The position numbers and the translations under genes were made by a program. The notes beneath the pieces were generated by a model. It was not told the origin of the DNA and made no database searches. It saw only the letters and a list, made by a program, of their open reading frames with translations. This document shows, piece after piece, positions 24,017 through 34,712 of a stretch of DNA of 64,000 nucleotides (within the stretch, counting starts at the first letter, position 1; every line of letters begins with the position of its first letter). Source of the DNA: Amoebidium appalachense (Eukaryota; Ichthyosporea); assembly GCA_963693365.1 (NCBI GenBank), contig CAVNZM010000002.1:10726001-10790000 (forward strand). The letters are read 5' to 3'.

Positions 24017-25816
24017 GTGTCTGTTGATGTGTCTTCTTGGGCTCCGGGGTTGCTTGCTTATAAGTGTAGGGGAGGGGGGGGGAGGTATTTGTCAGTGTCT
24101 GAGGTCGGGACCGAGCCTCATGGCTCGGCCCCTGCCTTAGCACCTACGGCTTTGATCTTAGCTCAGGAGGAAGATGTGTTGATTGGTCTGGTTAAGAATT
24201 ATTTAGAGGGGCCGGTTGATTCGATTAAATTCAAAAATAAAAGGCAGATGATTAAGGTAGCTAAGTTAGCAAAAATGTGTCAGGTAGAGCAGGATTTAGT
24301 TTATCATTGTTCTGGGCCAGACGGACACCGAGTTTGGGTCGCGACGGCACTTGTGCCTGAGGTTTTGCATATGGTGCATGAGCATCCCATGGCTGGTCAT
24401 TTAGGTGTAAATAGGACGTTGCTTCGTGTTAATCGTTCGTATTTTTGGCCGGGTATGAGTAGGGAGGTGAGGGATTATGTGTTGTCATGCATGCATTGTC
24501 AGGAAAGGAATGAGAGTCCCCACTCTCGTTCCCGCCCGTCGTTTATTAGGGATTTTAATGTTCGTATGTTTGAACGGGTAGCAGTGGATGTGGTCGGTCC
24601 TTTTAATTCTACGGTTGAGGGTAACACTGTTCTTGTTACCGTCACCGATGTGGCCACTCGTTGGGTTGAAGTTTTTCCTCTCCCCACTGCTAATGCCGTT
24701 TTGTTTGCTCGTATTTTTGTGGATGAAATTTGTCTTAGGTTTGGTTGTCCTCGTGTTTTGTTAACGGATAGGAGTCGTGTGTTTTTAAATCAGTTGGTGT
24801 CGGAGGTGTGTAAAATTTTAAGGGTAGCCCATATCACTACGTCTGCATATCACCCTCAAGCAAATGCCATCTCTGAACGTGTGCATGCAGTGTTTCAGAA
24901 GTCCTTTGGCAAAATGGTGGATGTGGAGGCTAATGATTGGGATCATATGTCTAGGTTTATTGCTCATTCATATAATTCTACCCCTCATGCTGTGACTGGT
25001 TTTTCTCCGTTTTATTTGGTCTATGGGCAGGAGGCTATTAGTTTGTTAGATACGGCACTTTTGCCGATGGGGGGGGCTGACCGACTAACCTATCCCCACT
25101 GGACTGAGTTCCGGGAGCAGCTACTAACCCGGGCCCGGGCTGCACGTGATGCAGCTCTGACCCGTACACAGCAGGCACAGACACGTGCAGACGTGTCCAC
25201 ACGTCCGTTACGTGAATTTGCCGAGGGTACTTTAGTTTTAATTAGGGATCATACTAGGAAAAAGAGATATAAGCAGGAGCAGGAAGGTAAGGGTGAAGGT
25301 GAAGGTCTTCGTAAGTATGGTAAGAAATGGTTGCCTCTTTTCATTGGCCCGTATAAAATAGTGGCTAGGTTAGGTCCGACGGAATATAAGGTGCAGAGGT
25401 TAGATAATGAGAGTGATGTTAGATTTTATAATGTAGATGATATAAAGGAATATTATGATAGGGCCCTTAGGGTTAAACGGCCGGAGGGCCGTCGAGTGTT
25501 AGATGCATTCACCCCCGACTATGACGGGTCGGTGGATGTATCGGAGGCTGCAGTAGATAAAATTATGGATAAAAAGGTTATCGAAGGTAAGGAAGGTAAG
25601 GTAAATTATTATTTAATTCGTTTTGAGGGAGGTTATCAGGAAGATCAGTGGTTGCCTGAGTTTCATTTGGATTGCCCGTTTTCGATTCGTGCTTATGAGC
25701 CTAGATTAGTGCAGAGGGAGTTGCCTAGTGCTCCCTCTAGGCCAAAGAGAGTTATTCCTCAGTTTAATCGTGGTGTGAAAAAGTCGGTGGGGGAGGGGGC
25801 CGGGGGGGGGGAGTGA
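24017..25816 (+). CDS. Integrase with C-terminal chromodomain, gypsy copy 1
   Basis: A 599-aa open frame. The HHCC zinc domain (HLGVNRTLLRVNRSYFWPGM then CMHCQ) precedes the DDE core: VAVDVVGPF, LTDRSRVFLN, and the ITTSAYHPQANAISER region carrying the final Glu. After a basic linker, the C-terminus reads VDKIMDKKVIEGKEGKVNYY followed by LIRFEGGYQEDQWLPE, a chromodomain pattern. Chromodomain integrases (chromoviruses) direct insertion to marked, usually heterochromatic, nucleosomes. It is normally produced as part of a Pol polyprotein; here it is the only long undamaged part of pol in this copy. Confidence 0.93.
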   Translation: MSVDVSSWAPGLLAYKCRGGGGRYLSVSEVGTEPHGSAPALAPTALILAQEEDVLIGLVKNYLEGPVDSIKFKNKRQMIKVAKLAKMCQVEQDLVYHCSGPDGHRVWVATALVPEVLHMVHEHPMAGHLGVNRTLLRVNRSYFWPGMSREVRDYVLSCMHCQERNESPHSRSRPSFIRDFNVRMFERVAVDVVGPFNSTVEGNTVLVTVTDVATRWVEVFPLPTANAVLFARIFVDEICLRFGCPRVLLTDRSRVFLNQLVSEVCKILRVAHITTSAYHPQANAISERVHAVFQKSFGKMVDVEANDWDHMSRFIAHSYNSTPHAVTGFSPFYLVYGQEAISLLDTALLPMGGADRLTYPHWTEFREQLLTRARAARDAALTRTQQAQTRADVSTRPLREFAEGTLVLIRDHTRKKRYKQEQEGKGEGEGLRKYGKKWLPLFIGPYKIVARLGPTEYKVQRLDNESDVRFYNVDDIKEYYDRALRVKRPEGRRVLDAFTPDYDGSVDVSEAAVDKIMDKKVIEGKEGKVNYYLIRFEGGYQEDQWLPEFHLDCPFSIRAYEPRLVQRELPSAPSRPKRVIPQFNRGVKKSVGEGAGGGE

Positions 25817-26084
25817 TGCAAATACACGTAGACACAGGGGGGGAGGGGGAGGGAGGGGAGGAGACCGAGGAGGAGTGTGAACGTAGTCGTAGGAATTTAA
25901 TTTATTATCATAGGTGTCTCCGTAGGTATCAAGCTTATGGTGTAGATTAATTTATTATTTTTCTTCGTCATTTATTTATTTAATTTTTTTTTAGGAGACT
26001 GATTAGTCTATGTCTTTTTAGGGGGTGTTAGATGTAATGTGACTGAGGTGGGACTCAGCTTTTCCGGGGGCCGGGGGGGGGAGT

Positions 26085-26135
26085 TGACATATACTAATCC
26101 GTCTCAGCAGATCAGCCTAAGTCTACGATCGAGAT

Positions 26136-26180
<45 letters not shown>

Positions 26181-26827
26181 GGCCCGGGTCCACAGATCAT
26201 CAAGATCAAGTCCGGGGCCTCAAGATAGCTGTGCAGCTGCGTGCATCATCTTGCCTCTGCCGGCGCAGGGCAGGACCACGTCAGCTGGGACAGCCGACCA
26301 ATAGAATTCTAATTAGTGTGTAGGATAGATCGTAGGAGGACTTAGGAATGTGATTGTTCGGGCAGAAGCCCTTTGTAAATATTGGCAAGTTTTGATAGTG
26401 TATGCTGCCAAACGTATTTATATATTTCGATGACAGAGGAAAGGGGGGAGGGAGGGGGGAGGGAGATAGTATGAAATGTAGAATTAGACTCTGCGGTGCC
26501 ACTAGGGGAAGGGAGAGGGGTGAGACTTAGATAAATATATTAGTGTGAGCCGATCGACTTAGCTCGTGCAGGCGGCAGGCGCACGATAAAGTTAGATCGG
26601 AATGTACGGAATGTGGCATCGTAGGGGGCCAGGTGATGATGATCTTGTAGGGCACGGCCTTGATGGCCTCAGTGGTAACTTAGTGTGATTCCGTACGGAT
26701 CTAAGTTTGCCCGTCGGAGCCTGGTCTGAATAAACTTTACCGTTTTTCTGTACACGTTCGTTCCTTTTCGTGTGTGTACACTTAGTAGAGTGCCGCGTCT
26801 CTAGTACACATATAATAGGATACGACA
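26085..26827 (+). repeat. 3' LTR, gypsy copy 1
   Basis: 743 bp, nearly identical to the 5' LTR except for poly-G length (about 26137-26179), a GGCAGGC duplication near 26572 and a few substitutions around 26672-26692. Confidence 0.93.
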
Positions 26828-27266
26828 AGTTGTAACAGTATGGGCATTGTTGTCCAGTTAATAAAATCCAAGGTGGATCCATACACACACCTTTGGAACA
26901 GTAGGCACTCACCAGAGTGCCCATTGGCAAGTATGAGGTCAAGTACGGCAAATGTGGCAGGTCTTTCTTTATTGGTGCAGTGCGGTGTCACGGTCGTGTA
27001 CACCTTGTATGTCTTTGGAGGGATACTACCTACATACATGATGAGAGCAAACAACTCTTCTGGGATATGTGTGCAGAAAGACTTTATGGTATTTGGGCAG
27101 ATGGTTCATGATACACGAAACTTGATCCACTGTAAATTAAATACGCAGTCCCTCCAAGTGCAGGGCTCTCAACTGGTCTATTTTAGCAAGGAATTGCACG
27201 CCATGCTAAGTACTCCTTCACAATGAAGGAGAGGGGTGTTAAGGAGGGGGAGGGGAGGGGAAGGGG

Positions 27267-27284
27267 CTCTCTCTCTCTCTCTCT

Positions 27285-27321
<37 letters not shown>

Positions 27322-27362
27322 CCCCCCCCCCCCCCCCCCCCCCCCTCTCTCTCCCCTCTCTC
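27267..27362. repeat. (CT)n and poly-C microsatellite
   Basis: CT dinucleotides flank a poly-C run of about 26 nt. Confidence 0.95.
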
Positions 27363-27683
27363 TTTCGAAAAATTGGGATATATCTCCACAAACATTGTGT
27401 ATCCTGTAACGTGGTTATTTATACATGTATCTTGTTGGGTGGAAGTACTGTTGGCCTTGGTGCCGGCACCCCCTCACAGCTCCAGAGCATGTCACTCATA
27501 TACAGCACATTCCTCCCATGCACTTAATGGTGTCTCCTGCTCGTGTGTGAAATATGTGGGGGGCGTACTCAATTCTGCATATATGGGTGTGGTCCCTTAT
27601 GTAACTGATATGATAATCGGTTGTGATGGCAACTCCTCCACCCTTTGCCACCTCTCCCCCTCGGCAAATCCGTTTTGTGTGGC

Positions 27684-27866
27684 AGACGCCTTAGTAATGC
27701 AGCATGCTATGATATCATATATGGTGTCTAGACGCCTTAGTAATGTAGCATGCTATGATATCATATATGGTGTCTAGACGCCTTAGTAATACAGCATGCT
27801 ATGCCATCATATTATATGGTGTCTAGACACCTCAGTAATACAGCATGCTATGATATCATATATAGT
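27684..27866. repeat. About 47-bp tandem repeat, four copies
   Basis: Units begin GACGCCTTAGTAAT and include the palindromic ATATGATATCATAT core, with later copies diverged (GACACCTCAG at about 27826). Confidence 0.9.
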
Positions 27867-28027
27867 GGTGTCTCATGAATCCCTCTGATTATCTTGTGCA
27901 TGTGTCGCTGGCTGCATTTGAATGCTGCACCGATAAACTCAGTAGGTCGTCAGGTGAGGCGGCTGGGCCCCAGACCGTAGCTATAGCTATAACAGTCACC
28001 CCCCATGTTCAGGTGGGTTGGCTGGCA

Positions 28028-28620
28028 GCAGCTGAGAGCATGCACCCACCAAGGCATGTATCAGCTGAGAGCATGCACCCACCAAGGCATGTAGCAGCTG
28101 AGAGCATGCACCCACCAAGGCATGTAGCAGCTGAGAGCATGCACCCACCAAGGCATGTAGCAGCTGAGAGCATGCGCCCACCAAGGCATGTAGCAGCTGA
28201 GAGCACTGCCACCAAGGCATGTAGCAGCTGAGAGCATGCACCCACCAAGGCATGTAGCAGCTGAGAGCACCAAGGCATGTAGCTGCTGAGAGCATGCACC
28301 CACCAAGGCATGTAGCAGCTGAGAGCATGCACCCACCAAGGCATGTAGCAGCTGAGAGCATGCACCCACCAAGGCATGTAGCAGCTGAGAGCACTGCCAC
28401 CAAGGCATGTAGCAGCTGAGAGCATGCACCCACCAAGGCATGTAGCAGCTGAGAGCACCAAGGCATGTAGCTGCTGAGAGCATGCACCCACCAAGGCATG
28501 TAGCAGCTGAGAGCATGCATCCACCAAGGCATGTAGCAGCTGAGAGCATGCACCCACTGGCACCAAGGCATGTAGCAGCTGAGAGCATGCACCCACCAAG
28601 GCATGTAGCACCTGAGAACA
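28028..28620. repeat. 33-bp minisatellite with higher-order structure
   Basis: About 18 copies of a unit containing AGCATGCACCCACCAAGGCA then TGTAGCAGCTGAG. Shortened variants (GCACTGCCACC and GCACCAAGG forms) recur in the same order at about 28201-28290 and 28391-28480, so blocks of several units were duplicated together. Because 33 is divisible by 3, all frames stay open; there is no evidence of a real protein. Confidence 0.93.
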
Positions 28621-28699
28621 TGTTGCCTGCCTTCTCTCTTGCTTGCCTCCTGCCCGTAGCCTTCATGTTTGCTCACCAGCCATCTCTACATCTAGTGAA

Positions 28700-29140
28700 T
28701 CTAGATAACATGCAGCCTGAGATATACCATGTCTACAAACCTAGTGATCCAGATAACATGTAGGTATATCATGTCTGCATCTGGCGATCCAGATAACATG
28801 TGGATATACCATGTCTACATCTAGAGTCTAGTGATCCAGACAACATGTAGATCTAGATATATCATGTCTACATCTGGTGATCCAGATACATGTAGATATA
28901 CCATGTATACATCTAGTGACCCAGATAACATGTAGATATACCATGTCTACATCTAATGATTCAGATAACATGTATACGTAGATATATCATGTCTACATCT
29001 GGTGATCCAGATACATGTAGATATACCATGTATACATCTAGTGACCCAGATAACATGTAGATATACCATGTCTACATCTAATGATTCAGATAACATGTAG
29101 ATATGTCATGTCTACATCTAGTGATCCAGAAAACATGTAC
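28700..29140. repeat. About 40-bp minisatellite
   Basis: About eleven diverged copies of a unit with GATCCAGATAACATGTAGAT followed by ATACCATGTCTACATCTAGT. Confidence 0.9.
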
Positions 29141-29574
29141 GTAATATCTCCCTCAATGAGCAGGGGGGATTACACCAGTCTCTGGCATGGCGGTTCTTTT
29201 GCTCTGTATATCTTTTGGGCCTATAACATGCAAGTAGTCGGGGGCTACTTGTACATCAGCGGACAGTCACAGTGTTGTTTGCTCGAGCACTGAAGACCAT
29301 ATATCGGGTATGGACTCAGAAAGAACTGCGGTGGGGGTGGGGAGGGGGGGTGAGGGGGGGGGGGGGGGGTTCAAGTTGCAGTGCTTGGTTTATCCCCTCG
29401 GCGTCATATCCAATACATGGCAGGTACACTAAGAGCGTGTTGTTTGTAAGAAGTTTGCTTCAGCTGTGATAATACTCTGAAATACAAGAAAATTCTCAAA
29501 CATTTGGGTTCCCTAGGGGGGGGGGGGGGGGGCTTTTTTCCTCAATTTTTCTACTGGACACTCGGTATCAACTG

Positions 29575-29629
<55 letters not shown>

Positions 29630-29648
29630 CGTGCGTGTGCGTGCGTGG

Positions 29649-29710
<62 letters not shown>

Positions 29711-29812
29711 CTTGAGCCAACCACTGTGACATGAAACATGGAACAAACAGGTCATGAAGTTCTTGTTCTGTCTGGGGCTATTTGCGTCAGACTGTCCCGT
29801 AGGCAAAGGGAT

Positions 29813-30528
29813 TGTCGTATCCTATTATATGTGTACTAGAGACGCGGCACTCTACTAAGTGTACACACACGAAAAGGAACGAACGTGTACAGAAAAACGG
29901 TAAAGTTTATTCAGACCAGGCTCCGACGGGCAAAACTTAGATCCGTACGAAATGAGTCTAAGTTACGACTGAGGCCATCAAGGCCGTGCCCTACAAGATC
30001 ATCATCACCTGGCCCCCTACGATGCCACATTCCGTACATTCCGATCTAACTTTATCGTGTGCCTGCACGAGCTAAATCGATCGGCTCACACTAATATATT
30101 TATCTAAGTCTCACCCCTCTCCCTTCCCCTAGTGGCACCGCAGAGTCTAATTCTACATTTCATACTATCTCCCTCCCCCCTCCCTCCCCCCTTTCCTCTG
30201 TCATCGAAATATATAAATACGTTTGGCAGCATACACTATCAGAACTTGCCAATATTTACAAAAGGGCTTCTGCCCGAACAATCACATTCCTAAGTCCTCC
30301 TACGATCTATCCTACACACTAATTAGAATTCTATTGGTCGGCTGTCCCAGCTGACGTGGTCCTGCCCTGCGCCGGCAGAGGCAAGATGATGCACGCAGCT
30401 GCACAGCTATCTTGAGGCCCCGGACTTGATCTTGATGATCTGTGGACCCGGGCCACCCCCCCCCCCCCCCCCCCCCGATCTCGATCGTAGACTTAGGCTA
30501 ATCTGCTGAGACGGATTAGTATATGTCA
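29813..30528 (-). repeat. 3' LTR, gypsy copy 2
   Basis: 716 bp, same termini as copy 1 LTRs; the poly-C run (sense poly-G) is only about 20 nt, the shortest of the four LTRs. Confidence 0.93.
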
Positions 30529-30730
30529 ACTCCCCCCCCGGCCCCCGGAAAAGCTGAGTCCCACCTCAGTCACATTACATCTAACACCCCCTAAAAAGAC
30601 ATAGACTAATCAGTCTCCTAAAAAAATTAAATTAAATAAATTACGAAGAAAAATAATAAATTAATCTACACCATAAGCTTGATACCTACGGAGACACCTA
30701 TGATAATAAATTAAATTCCTACGACTACGT

Positions 30731-32220
30731 TCACACTCCTCCTCGGTCTCCTCCCCCCCCTCCCCCTCCCCCCGTGTGTCTACGTGTATTTGCATCACTC
30801 CCCCCCCCGGCCCCCTCCCCCACCGACTTTTTCACACCACGATTAAACTGAGGAATAACTCTCTTCGGCCTAGAGGGAGCACTAGGCAACTCCCTCTGCA
30901 CTAATCTAGCCTCATAAGCACGAATAGAAAACGGGCAATCCAAATGAAACTCAGGCAACCACTGATCTTCCTGATAACCTCCCTCAAAACGAATTAAATA
31001 ATAATTTACCTTACCTTCCTTACCTTCGATAACCTTTTTATCCATAATTTTATCTACTGCAGCCTCCGATACATCCACCGACCCGTCATAGTCGGGGGTG
31101 AATGCATCTAACACTCGACGGCCCTCCGACCGTTTAACCCTAAGGGCCCTATCATAATATTCCTTTATATCATCTACATTATAAAATCTAACATCACTCT
31201 CATTATCTAACCTCTGCACCTTATATTCCGTCGGACCTAACCTAGCCACTATTTTATACGGGCCAATGAAAAGAGGCAACCATTTCTTACCATACTTACG
31301 AAGACCTTCACCTTCACCCTTACCTTCCTGCTCCTGCTTATATCTCTTTTTCCTAGTATGATCCCTAATTAAAACTAAAGTACCCTCGGCAAATTCACGT
31401 AACGGACGTGTGGACACGTCTGCACGTGTCTGTGCCTGCTGTGTACGGGCCAGAGCTGCATCACGTGCAGCCCGGGCCCGGGTTAGTAGCTGCTCCCGGA
31501 ACTCAGTCCAGTGGGGATAAGTTAGTCGGTCAGCCCCCCCCATCGGCAAAAGTGCCGTATCTAACAAACTAATAGCCTCCTGCCCATAGACCAAATAAAA
31601 CGGAGAAAAACCAGTCACAGCATGAGGGGTAGAATTATATGAATGAGCAATAAACCTAGACATATGATCCCAATCATTAGCCTCCACATCCACCATTTTG
31701 CCAAAGGACTTCTGAAACACTGCATGCACACGTTCAGAGATGGCATTTGCTTGAGGGTGATATGCAGACGTAGTGATATGGGCTACCCTTAAAATTTTAC
31801 ACACCTCCGACACCAACTGATTTAAAAACACACGACTCCTATCCGTTAACAAAACACGAGGACAACCAAACCTAAGACAAATTTCATCCACAAAAATACG
31901 AGCAAACAAAACGGCATTAGCAGTGGGGAGAGGAAAAACTTCAACCCAACGAGTGGCCACATCGGTGACGGTAACAAGAACAGTGTTACCCTCAACCGTA
32001 GAATTAAAAGGACCGACCACATCCACTGCTACCCTTTCAAACATACGAACATTAAAATCCCTAATAAACGACGGGCGGGAACGAGAGTGGGGACTCTCAT
32101 TCCTTTCCTGACAATGCATGCATGACAACACATAATCCCTCACCTCCCTACTCATACCCGGCCAAAAATACGAACGATTAACACGAAGCAACGTCCTATT
32201 TACACCTAAATGACCAGCCA
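30731..32220 (-). pseudogene. Integrase C-terminal part with chromodomain, gypsy copy 2
   Basis: Continues the integrase from the zinc domain (HLGVNRTLLRVNRSYFWPGM) through the DDE core and the chromodomain, as in copy 1. It is cut at 32220, inside the codons after HPMAG; the missing N-terminal part lies at 49487-49861 beyond the inserted transposon. It extends a short way past the copy 1 stop because of a G-run difference. Confidence 0.92.
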
Positions 32221-32235
32221 CATCAGCAATCTTGT
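32221..32235 (+). repeat. Left terminal inverted repeat of the 17.3-kb element
   Basis: CATCAGCAATCTTGT; identical to the complement of 49472-49486. Flanked by the CA target duplication. Confidence 0.93.
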
Positions 32236-33374
32236 CGAATCCATCCATAAGCCATCTAAGACGTCAGCATCTAATCAAAGTCATCTACATCCCACCCTTT
32301 AACCCTATCTACCCCATATCCCATCGAAAAGATGTCAGGATATTTTCGGACCATTTAAAGACGACTTTCAAGTTATCATAAAGATGTCTGGAAATTTCCT
32401 GACATCTTTATATACATTTTTCCTGACATCGTTTTCTACACCTAAACCTAACCACTACCCATCCGTAACCCCACCCAATCCCCACCTTTTCTACCCCTAA
32501 AATATAGGTATCGTATGATCCTGCACATCAAGACCCTTTTATGTCATCTTTAAGGCCACTTTAAAGAGCTTAAATAAGAAATTAAGGCAACAAACAGACA
32601 TCTAAACGATATCGTTAAAGGGACATCATGTACATTACCTTATTGCAACGAGAGGTGATTTAGAGGTCTTCATGTTGACTTTTCTGCATCTAAAAGGGCA
32701 CATAAGGAGAACTAAATGTTGCCTTTACAGTATCTCGGGGCATCGGAATCCTTATTTCACGATGCCTTTATGTCATCAAACGGATCTGTTGCCGACCATA
32801 CAAAGATACCTTTTGGATCACTCTACATGATCTTTATTTCATGCAGACCGATTCACGACATACACATGTCACCTTTATGTTTACTTTGTGACAACTTGTG
32901 CAGCATAATAAGTCGACAAAACGATCACTACAAGCAATTTAATATGATCATTATACTGTATTCTAATCGTCCAAAAATCTATATTAAAGCATCATTTTGT
33001 GCCCCGGTTGATGCCAAGATGATGTCAGTTCCCCCCAGTCCCCCCCCCCCCCCCCCCCCTTTCCCTTTCCTCCCCGTGGCTGCACATTGAAGTGTCGTTG
33101 ACCGTGCTGAACAATCTTTAATTTCTTATGACACGTCCCACTGGGACGTGTCTCCACTCTTTACATCTACGAGATGTCCCACTGGGACACCCCTCTACTG
33201 TCTCAACTATTCAAAACATTAAAATTCAAGAAAAGAAACACTATAAATTTATGAGAAAAAAACAAACTAAACAAAGTAAACAAACTTGCAAAATAAAATC
33301 CAAAATAATCCCCTACAAAAAAGGGGCAGTACATTTCTTGGGGGGAAGGGGGAGGGGGGGGGGGAGGTGGGGGG
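32236..33374. other. Left subterminal region of the 17.3-kb element
   Basis: Non-coding, AT-richer, dense in GACATC/GATGTC-type words and ending in perfect palindromes at 33130-33152 and 33175-33189. In CACTA-like elements such regions are the transposase binding sites; that role is inferred here. It also holds the 3' flank of the JmjC gene. Confidence 0.55.
33130..33189. promoter_or_regulatory. Two palindromes sharing a GTCCCACTGGGAC core
   Basis: 33130-33152 has 11-bp arms (GACACGTCCCA / TGGGACGTGTC) around one base. 33175-33189 has 7-bp arms (TGTCCCA / TGGGACA) around one base. Shared dyad core suggests a dimeric protein-binding site, possibly for the transposase, or a short hairpin near the JmjC gene 3' end. 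Confidence 0.4.
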
Positions 33375-34677
33375 CTAAGGGGTGAATTTGGGCTTTTTGT
33401 GGGGGCTGGCATGACCCTGTTGGCGCCTTCTCTTCATCGCCGACCTGGTAAGGGGGGTCTCTCCCTCAGCCTCGTTGAACTCAGCCGGAGAGTCCTCACC
33501 TTGAAACTCAGCCGCCTCCTCCTCCACCCCCTCCACCTGCTGCACGGCCTCGCTGTCACCCTCCGTGCCGCCCACAGCGACATCCTCGCCCTCCTTGCCG
33601 ACCTTGGCCGCGTCCGTCTCGTTTTCACGTTGGTCCACCTTGGGGTCTGGGGCCTCCTTGTGCAGAGACGCGGCCTCCTTAGCGGCCTGCTCCTCCCGCT
33701 CCCGCTCCCGCTCCGCCAGTGCCTCTGCCTCCCTCTCCGCATCGGCCTCCTCCTGCTGCCTGCGCAACTCCTCCCCGGCCTCCCGCTCGGCTGTCACCAT
33801 CTGGTCCTTCACGTAGTTGTCGTAGTTTGAGATGTACTGCAGGTAATGGCGGGCACAGAGTCAGATGCTTTACAGAAGTCAGTCTAGAAAACTTTTTCCA
33901 ACTATGTGATTGTGTTGTTTGTGTTTTTTTTTTTTTTACGGGGGGGGGGGGGGGGGGGGTTTGCAGATGTGAACAAAGAAGTCTTTTATAAAACAGAACA
34001 GACTAAATGCTAACTAGCTCGAGTGTCGGCACGCTATAGTGTAGTAAGCCATAATCACACCATAAGGGGGGGGGGGGGGTAGGAATTATAATGAACTTAG
34101 CGTAAGTCTCGTGAGCCATGATGAAACACCCCACAGCTCAAGTGTCAGCATCCTATTGCCTAGCCAAAAGGGGAGGGGGGGGGGGGGGGGGGGGGACCCA
34201 CCAACTTGATGTTGCCTTCGGCCGCAGCACCGTCATAGTTGGGGTCGTCACATTCGAATTTCACGGGGGTCCACTTGTTGATGAGCTTGTGTTGGTTGGG
34301 GTCTCGCAGCGACACCTCGAAGCAGTTGACGACCAGCCGGAAGAATGCCCTGTGGTCTCTGGCGATATCCTGCCCAGTGCTTCTTTAGTGATCTGTTTTC
34401 AAAAGAGGTAAAGTTCGGAAGGAATACACATAAGGAAGAGAAGAGAAGAGACAGATAATGTTGTCGTCATATTGTCTTACTGACATCCAATGGATGTCAT
34501 TAGGATCATATGACGACAACATTATGGCCCTTCATGATGTAAGAATGTGACCGTAATTCTCTATGATGATGCTTAAAACTGTCTTTATTCTTGAAATATT
34601 CCAAGCATTTGCAGACCTAGGAATATGCATCAATTTTTTTTCGATTCGATTCGTGGAATGTTCATGGTGGAGGGGAG

Positions 34678-34712
<35 letters not shown>

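Larger units (their letters stand above)
18787..26827 (+). mobile_element. Ty3/gypsy chromodomain retrotransposon, copy 1
   Basis: An 8,041-bp element bounded by direct LTRs (18787-19515 and 26085-26827) that start TGACA and end CGACA. The 5-bp target duplication AGTTG lies at 18782-18786 and 26828-26832. Order of domains is gag, protease, reverse transcriptase, RNase H, integrase, chromodomain, which is the Ty3/gypsy order. A purine tract (G-rich, 26066-26084) precedes the 3' LTR. Compared with copy 2 it lacks 346 bp in the protease region and has frameshifts in G runs, so it is defective. The near-identity of the two LTRs suggests recent insertion. Confidence 0.95.
26833..29807. other. Intergenic repeat-rich block between gypsy copies
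   Basis: About 3 kb dominated by the microsatellite at 27267-27362, three minisatellites (27684-28620 and 28700-29140), a poly-G run near 29360 and a long (GT)n at 29579-29708. No supported gene; apparent reading frames here are repeat translations. Confidence 0.6.

Noticed and set aside
26782-27054. Minus-strand 90-codon frame next to gypsy copy 1
   Set aside because: It runs into the LTR, matches no family I know and has no splice context.
28028-28620. CRISPR-like regular repeats
   Set aside because: Repeats are contiguous without unique spacers and lie in eukaryotic DNA; this is a minisatellite.
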